A stretch of DNA of 64,000 bases from Chaenocephalus aceratus. Taxonomy: Eukaryota; Chordata; Actinopteri; Perciformes; Channichthyidae. Location of the stretch: NCBI GenBank assembly GCA_023974075.1, contig CM043793.1, forward strand, positions 7,682,788 through 7,746,787, read 5' to 3'. The notes below the pieces were generated by a model. It was not told where the DNA came from. It saw only the letters and a program-made list of their open reading frames with translations, and made no database searches. Shown piece by piece: positions 59,601 to 64,000 of this stretch (positions within the stretch are counted from its first letter, which is position 1; the number at the start of each line of letters is the position of its first letter). A program made the position numbers and the translations under genes.

Positions 59601-61022
59601 TTTAAAGCATTCATCATCGGTTTGCATTCCACATAATTATGTATTATGACTAGTGGTGCACGATAATTATCGGCCCAATAATTATCGGTCCGATATTAGG
59701 AATTATGACGTCATCCCGATAAACCCGATAACAGTATTAATAGCCCCGATAATATACAATATATTTTTTGGGTGAAAAAAAAAAAATAATAATGCGGTGT
59801 GGGTGGATTGGGATGAGGGGCGCTTGTTTTTCACTCGGTTCCTCCCGTTTTGCCAGTAGTGTGGTATAGTGGTTTAGGAAGAGGGGAGTTTTTCACAAAT
59901 CCAGCGGTCCCTTCTCATGCCTGGCTGTGACGTGAATGGTGTGCGGCCGTGAAGCCAGGGTTGCGTTCCGATAATCCAAAAATCAGCTCCTAAATTCTAA
60001 CCTTATCTCCTATTCCTTGACCTCTGAGTGAAACGTCACGGGGTTAAGGGATAGTCGATAGGATAATTCAAAAGGACTTAGGAGAAGAGACTGCGGTACT
60101 TTAGAGAATCCGAATGCACTTTCACTATCCGACGTGTTTATGATGCGCCAGCGGACGTCATGAATGTGCGTCTGCTGCTGTGGGGGAACTATGGAAACTA
60201 CAGTTTTCTATACAGCGGACTACAACATGGATGTTTAATAAGAACGAGGGACTACTGTGAACTCATCTAGAGACTCTGCACCGTGCTCTGATGCTGCTGC
60301 TTTGCGTTATGAACGTGAACAACAGAGAAACATATTCTTCATGACCAAAGCTGGAATTGAAATAAAAAATGAAAGTGAAACTTATGCTCGTCACCCTCTC
60401 CCTCCGGTCCACATTAATACAAATGATCCCAATACGTATGATTGTATGAAAATATCTTAAAATCAATACAAATGTATTTATCATAAACATTAGTCCTTAA
60501 CATCTATCACTGTGTATATCACCATTCAAACATCTTTTAAAAGTTGAACAAACCCCACACAGCTCAGTGAAATGTTGACTTTATTTGATCATTTCAGTGA
60601 AAACTAACGTTCATATTTCTCTCTTTGATTATAATACTGATGAACGTTCAGAAAAAAGCACTTTGGCAAGTTACCACATACGTTTTAAAATGCTTAATAA
60701 GCACCGTAACGTTCATGATATAATTTCTCGGTCATAATCGTTTGTTTCCGTGAACGGCCGACTGTTGAGTGACGGCAAATGCTGCGGCTGCAATGCATTG
60801 TGGGGCAGCATTTTCTCCTCTCCTTTCGGTTAGGGAGGTCCAGTGGTTCCTAAGCTAAAGGAGGTTATAAAGGAAGTTTGAAACCTCCTTTCCTTTCATT
60901 TAGAGAATTGGAACGGCACTTATCATGGCTGCCACTGAGGGACTTCCGGGTCATTTCACTTGGTTAGGAAGGTTCCTAAGCTCAATGGACTATTGGAACG
61001 CAACCCTGGACAGTAAACAAAC

Positions 61023-61382
61023 ATGTCGTCGGTAGTATGGGACTATTTCAAGGTTTCAGAGTTAGATAGTTCGCTTGCGATTTGTATTAATAAATGCAAT
61101 GCAGAAGTTCCACGAGGAGGGAAGAAGGCAACGAGCTATAATACTTCCAACCTGATTAGTCACCTGAAACATCGCCATCGCTACGATGGTGTTTTAAAAG
61201 CGTACGAAGACTCCTGCGCTGCTAAACTAGCGGCGAATCCAAAGCCAGTTGCAAAGGCACCAGGGCTTTTACCTATCGACGAGGCTTTTGAAAAAGGCAA
61301 GAAGTTTGCCAGATTTGTTTGGGAAAATAAATATGGTCACTTTGAAGAGTCAAAACTGTTCTTGGCTTTGTTTTGTTCATAG
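61023..61382 (+). CDS. BED zinc finger transposase fragment (family G)
   Basis: MSSVVWDYFKVSELDSSLAI leads into a finger with CINKC, then NAEVPRGGKK, and ends HLKHRHRYDG. The first ligand pair is C-x3-C instead of the usual C-x2-C, suggesting an extra codon. It continues for ~60 residues of transposase linker (GLLPIDEAFEKGKKFARFVW) and stops at 61380-61382. No catalytic domain follows. Confidence 0.75.
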   Translation: MSSVVWDYFKVSELDSSLAICINKCNAEVPRGGKKATSYNTSNLISHLKHRHRYDGVLKAYEDSCAAKLAANPKPVAKAPGLLPIDEAFEKGKKFARFVWENKYGHFEESKLFLALFCS

Positions 61383-61454
61383 TAGTAATGCTCATGTGCT
61401 TTGCTCACTACTAGTCTCTTTTTTACCACCAGGTGTGCAAAAACTACAGGTACA

Positions 61455-61457
<3 letters not shown>

Positions 61458-61516
<59 letters not shown>
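61458..61516. repeat. (TA)n microsatellite
   Basis: Nearly pure TA of about 57 bases, directly before the nested hAT element. Confidence 0.95.
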
Positions 61517-61518
<2 letters not shown>

Positions 61519-61520
61519 AT

Positions 61521-62247
61521 TAGGGCTGGGAATTAACGCGTTAATTAAGATTAATTAATTACACAAAAATTAACCCGTTAAAAAAATTAACGCGTTAAAA
61601 AAATTCACGCATTTTAATCGCACTTATTTTTGCACAGCGGAACGTTTCTCACTGGATGAGTTTCAGGCGTACCGATTATACTGGAGCACCAACTAACGTT
61701 CATGACTTCAGCATGGGACTTCAAACAACAACAAACCACGGTGAACAATAGTCAAACATGAACGAACAAGCTGATGAGACCGCTTTGGTCGGCCCCGTGG
61801 ATTGGAAATTTTGTTTTAAAAAACGGACGGATGGAAGCGTCGATAAGAGCACGGTTGTGTGCAAATTATGCAAAAAAGAATTTGCATATCACCGCAGCTC
61901 ATCAAGCCTAAAGTATCACCTAAATGCAAAGCATGTAGCAGCTAGCATGTAGCAGTTAGCCCGACTCCGAGTGCAAGGAACCACACCCTGACCCAACCCA
62001 CACTCAACCAGGTGACTGGTTTCAGGGCCAGGATAAGTAAGTCCACGTCTGAGAAAATAACCAACTCCCTGGCTCACTGGATTGCACTTGACTGTAGACC
62101 ACTTGGAGTCAAATCCATGTGAAGATTGCTTCTCACTGTTCTCAGGTCAAATATGTATATTTGATTAAAAATGCGATTAATTTCGATTAATTAATTACAA
62201 AGCCTCTAATTAATTAGATTAATTTTTTTAATCGAGTCCCGGCACTA
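61521..62247 (+). mobile_element. Nested 727-bp hAT element with 8-bp target duplication
   Basis: The ends are TAGGGCTGGGA and TCCCGGCACTA. ATTATTAT flanks both sides (61513-61520 and 62248-62255). AATTAACGCGTTAA-type sub-terminal repeats. It carries a short BED-finger ORF. Confidence 0.85.
61758..61952 (+). CDS. BED zinc finger fragment in nested hAT
   Basis: MNEQADETALVGPVDWKFCF leads to a complete finger with CKLC and HLNAKH. A TAG stop follows at 61950-61952, 65 codons in total. It is the N-terminal exon of a ZBED-like transposase with no catalytic part in the element. Confidence 0.75.
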   Translation: MNEQADETALVGPVDWKFCFKKRTDGSVDKSTVVCKLCKKEFAYHRSSSSLKYHLNAKHVAASM

Positions 62248-62385
62248 ATTATTATCGGTTATCAGTATTGGTCTTGAGAAGCAGGAAGTTATCAGTATCG
62301 GTATCGGTTTCAAAAAACCAATATCGTGCATCCCTAATTATGACATTAAGCAGTATTTTATTCCTGTACAATATTTATTTTATAT

Positions 62386-63476
<1,091 letters not shown>

Positions 63477-64000
63477 TTTTATATACAACCTTCCAATCTT
63501 TGAGATTGTTGTAATCCTCTGACATTACTCGGATAATAGATGAAATGTTCCTTAAAAATAAACATGTTACAAGTTGTATGAACTATAATTACCAGATGAG
63601 CATTAAGAAGGTCTAATAAATAGTGGCAAGTAGTGCTGCAATGTCACTCCAATGTGTTCTCAAGTCCAAGGTTGTGCATTTTAATGTATTGTTTGTTAGT
63701 CCAAAAGATATAAACAATACATTAAAATGCATAATTGTTCCGTATCTGTTGAACATGATTATAAAATAATTGAAAAATCTGTGTAACGACTAATCGATGA
63801 GTCAAGTAATTGTTTCAGTTTGAGTGAAAACATTATTATTCCATCAGCAGATTAAGTCATATAGGGAAAATTATTTTTATACACATTTCAAATTTGTTTT
63901 TTTCCCTTTATCATCTATCAAAGTGTATTTGTATGTGTCTTAGGACCCCCTTAAAATAATTTTGTTGAGTGTCAACGTACATCAGTACTGAAATGCATTA
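63477..64000. other. AT-rich sequence without recognised genes
   Basis: I see no exon or ORF of note. TGCATTTTAATGTATTGTTT near 63676 is inverted near 63713 (AAACAATACATTAAAATGCA), a short imperfect hairpin. Confidence 0.5.

Larger units (their letters stand above)
59651..62336 (+). mobile_element. hAT element (family G) with 8-bp target duplication
   Basis: The termini are TAGTGGTGCACGAT and ATCGTGCATCCCTA. ATTATGAC flanks both sides (59643-59650 and 62337-62344). Sub-terminal ATTATCGG and GGTATCGG repeats. It contains a BED-finger ORF and a younger hAT element nested at 61521-62247. Confidence 0.85.

Overview
This is vertebrate nuclear DNA, almost certainly from a teleost fish. It has a large intron-split gene with GT-AG junctions, long CA/GT microsatellites, and a dense mixture of fish-type DNA transposons (Tc1/mariner, many hAT derivatives with BED fingers, TTAA-flanked MITEs), a tRNA-derived SINE and L2-like LINE ends. 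No bacterial, phage or CRISPR features were seen.

The main gene is HIRA (histone H3.3 chaperone subunit) on the minus strand. Exons 2-25 can be placed from 51433 down to a TAA stop at 31080-31082. The order is WD40 propeller, ASF1-binding B domain, basic/AT-hook-like stretch, then the conserved C-terminal domain. Exon 1 was not found in this window.

Positions 1-14808 repeat 42043-56824 almost base for base. The differences are mostly single-base indels in homopolymers and repeat-length changes. The left copy carries HIRA exons 2-12 only and stops at a run of exactly 100 N (14809-14908). I read it as a falsely duplicated contig or haplotig, not a second HIRA gene.

Between the two copies (14909-31000) lie: the last two exons of an integrase-core-like protein (+ strand, cut by the gap); a convergent minus-strand gene with SAM-like, UIM-like and HECT parts that is broken by four apparent frame shifts and a 25-bp duplication; an N-terminal relic of a class I cytokine receptor; a SINE; a ~145-bp satellite array; and several MITEs.

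The HIRA introns carry a hAT element inserted at position +7 of a splice donor, a 34-bp minisatellite, and an L2-like LINE whose reverse transcriptase 3' coding part has expanded into ~50 tandem 33-bp (11-codon) units. Upstream of HIRA exon 2 the DNA is nested transposons: a hAT transposase relic with a perfect 33-bp hairpin, a broken Tc1 element, and from 56316 to 63476 a stack of hAT elements, several with exact 8-bp target duplications and four encoding only a BED finger. A ~255-bp CA tract lies inside the last of these.

The most interesting items are the integrase/HECT convergent pair (possibly one mobile element), the LINE-derived coding minisatellite, and UG repeats abutting HIRA splice sites. 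The clearest practical point is the probable false duplication.
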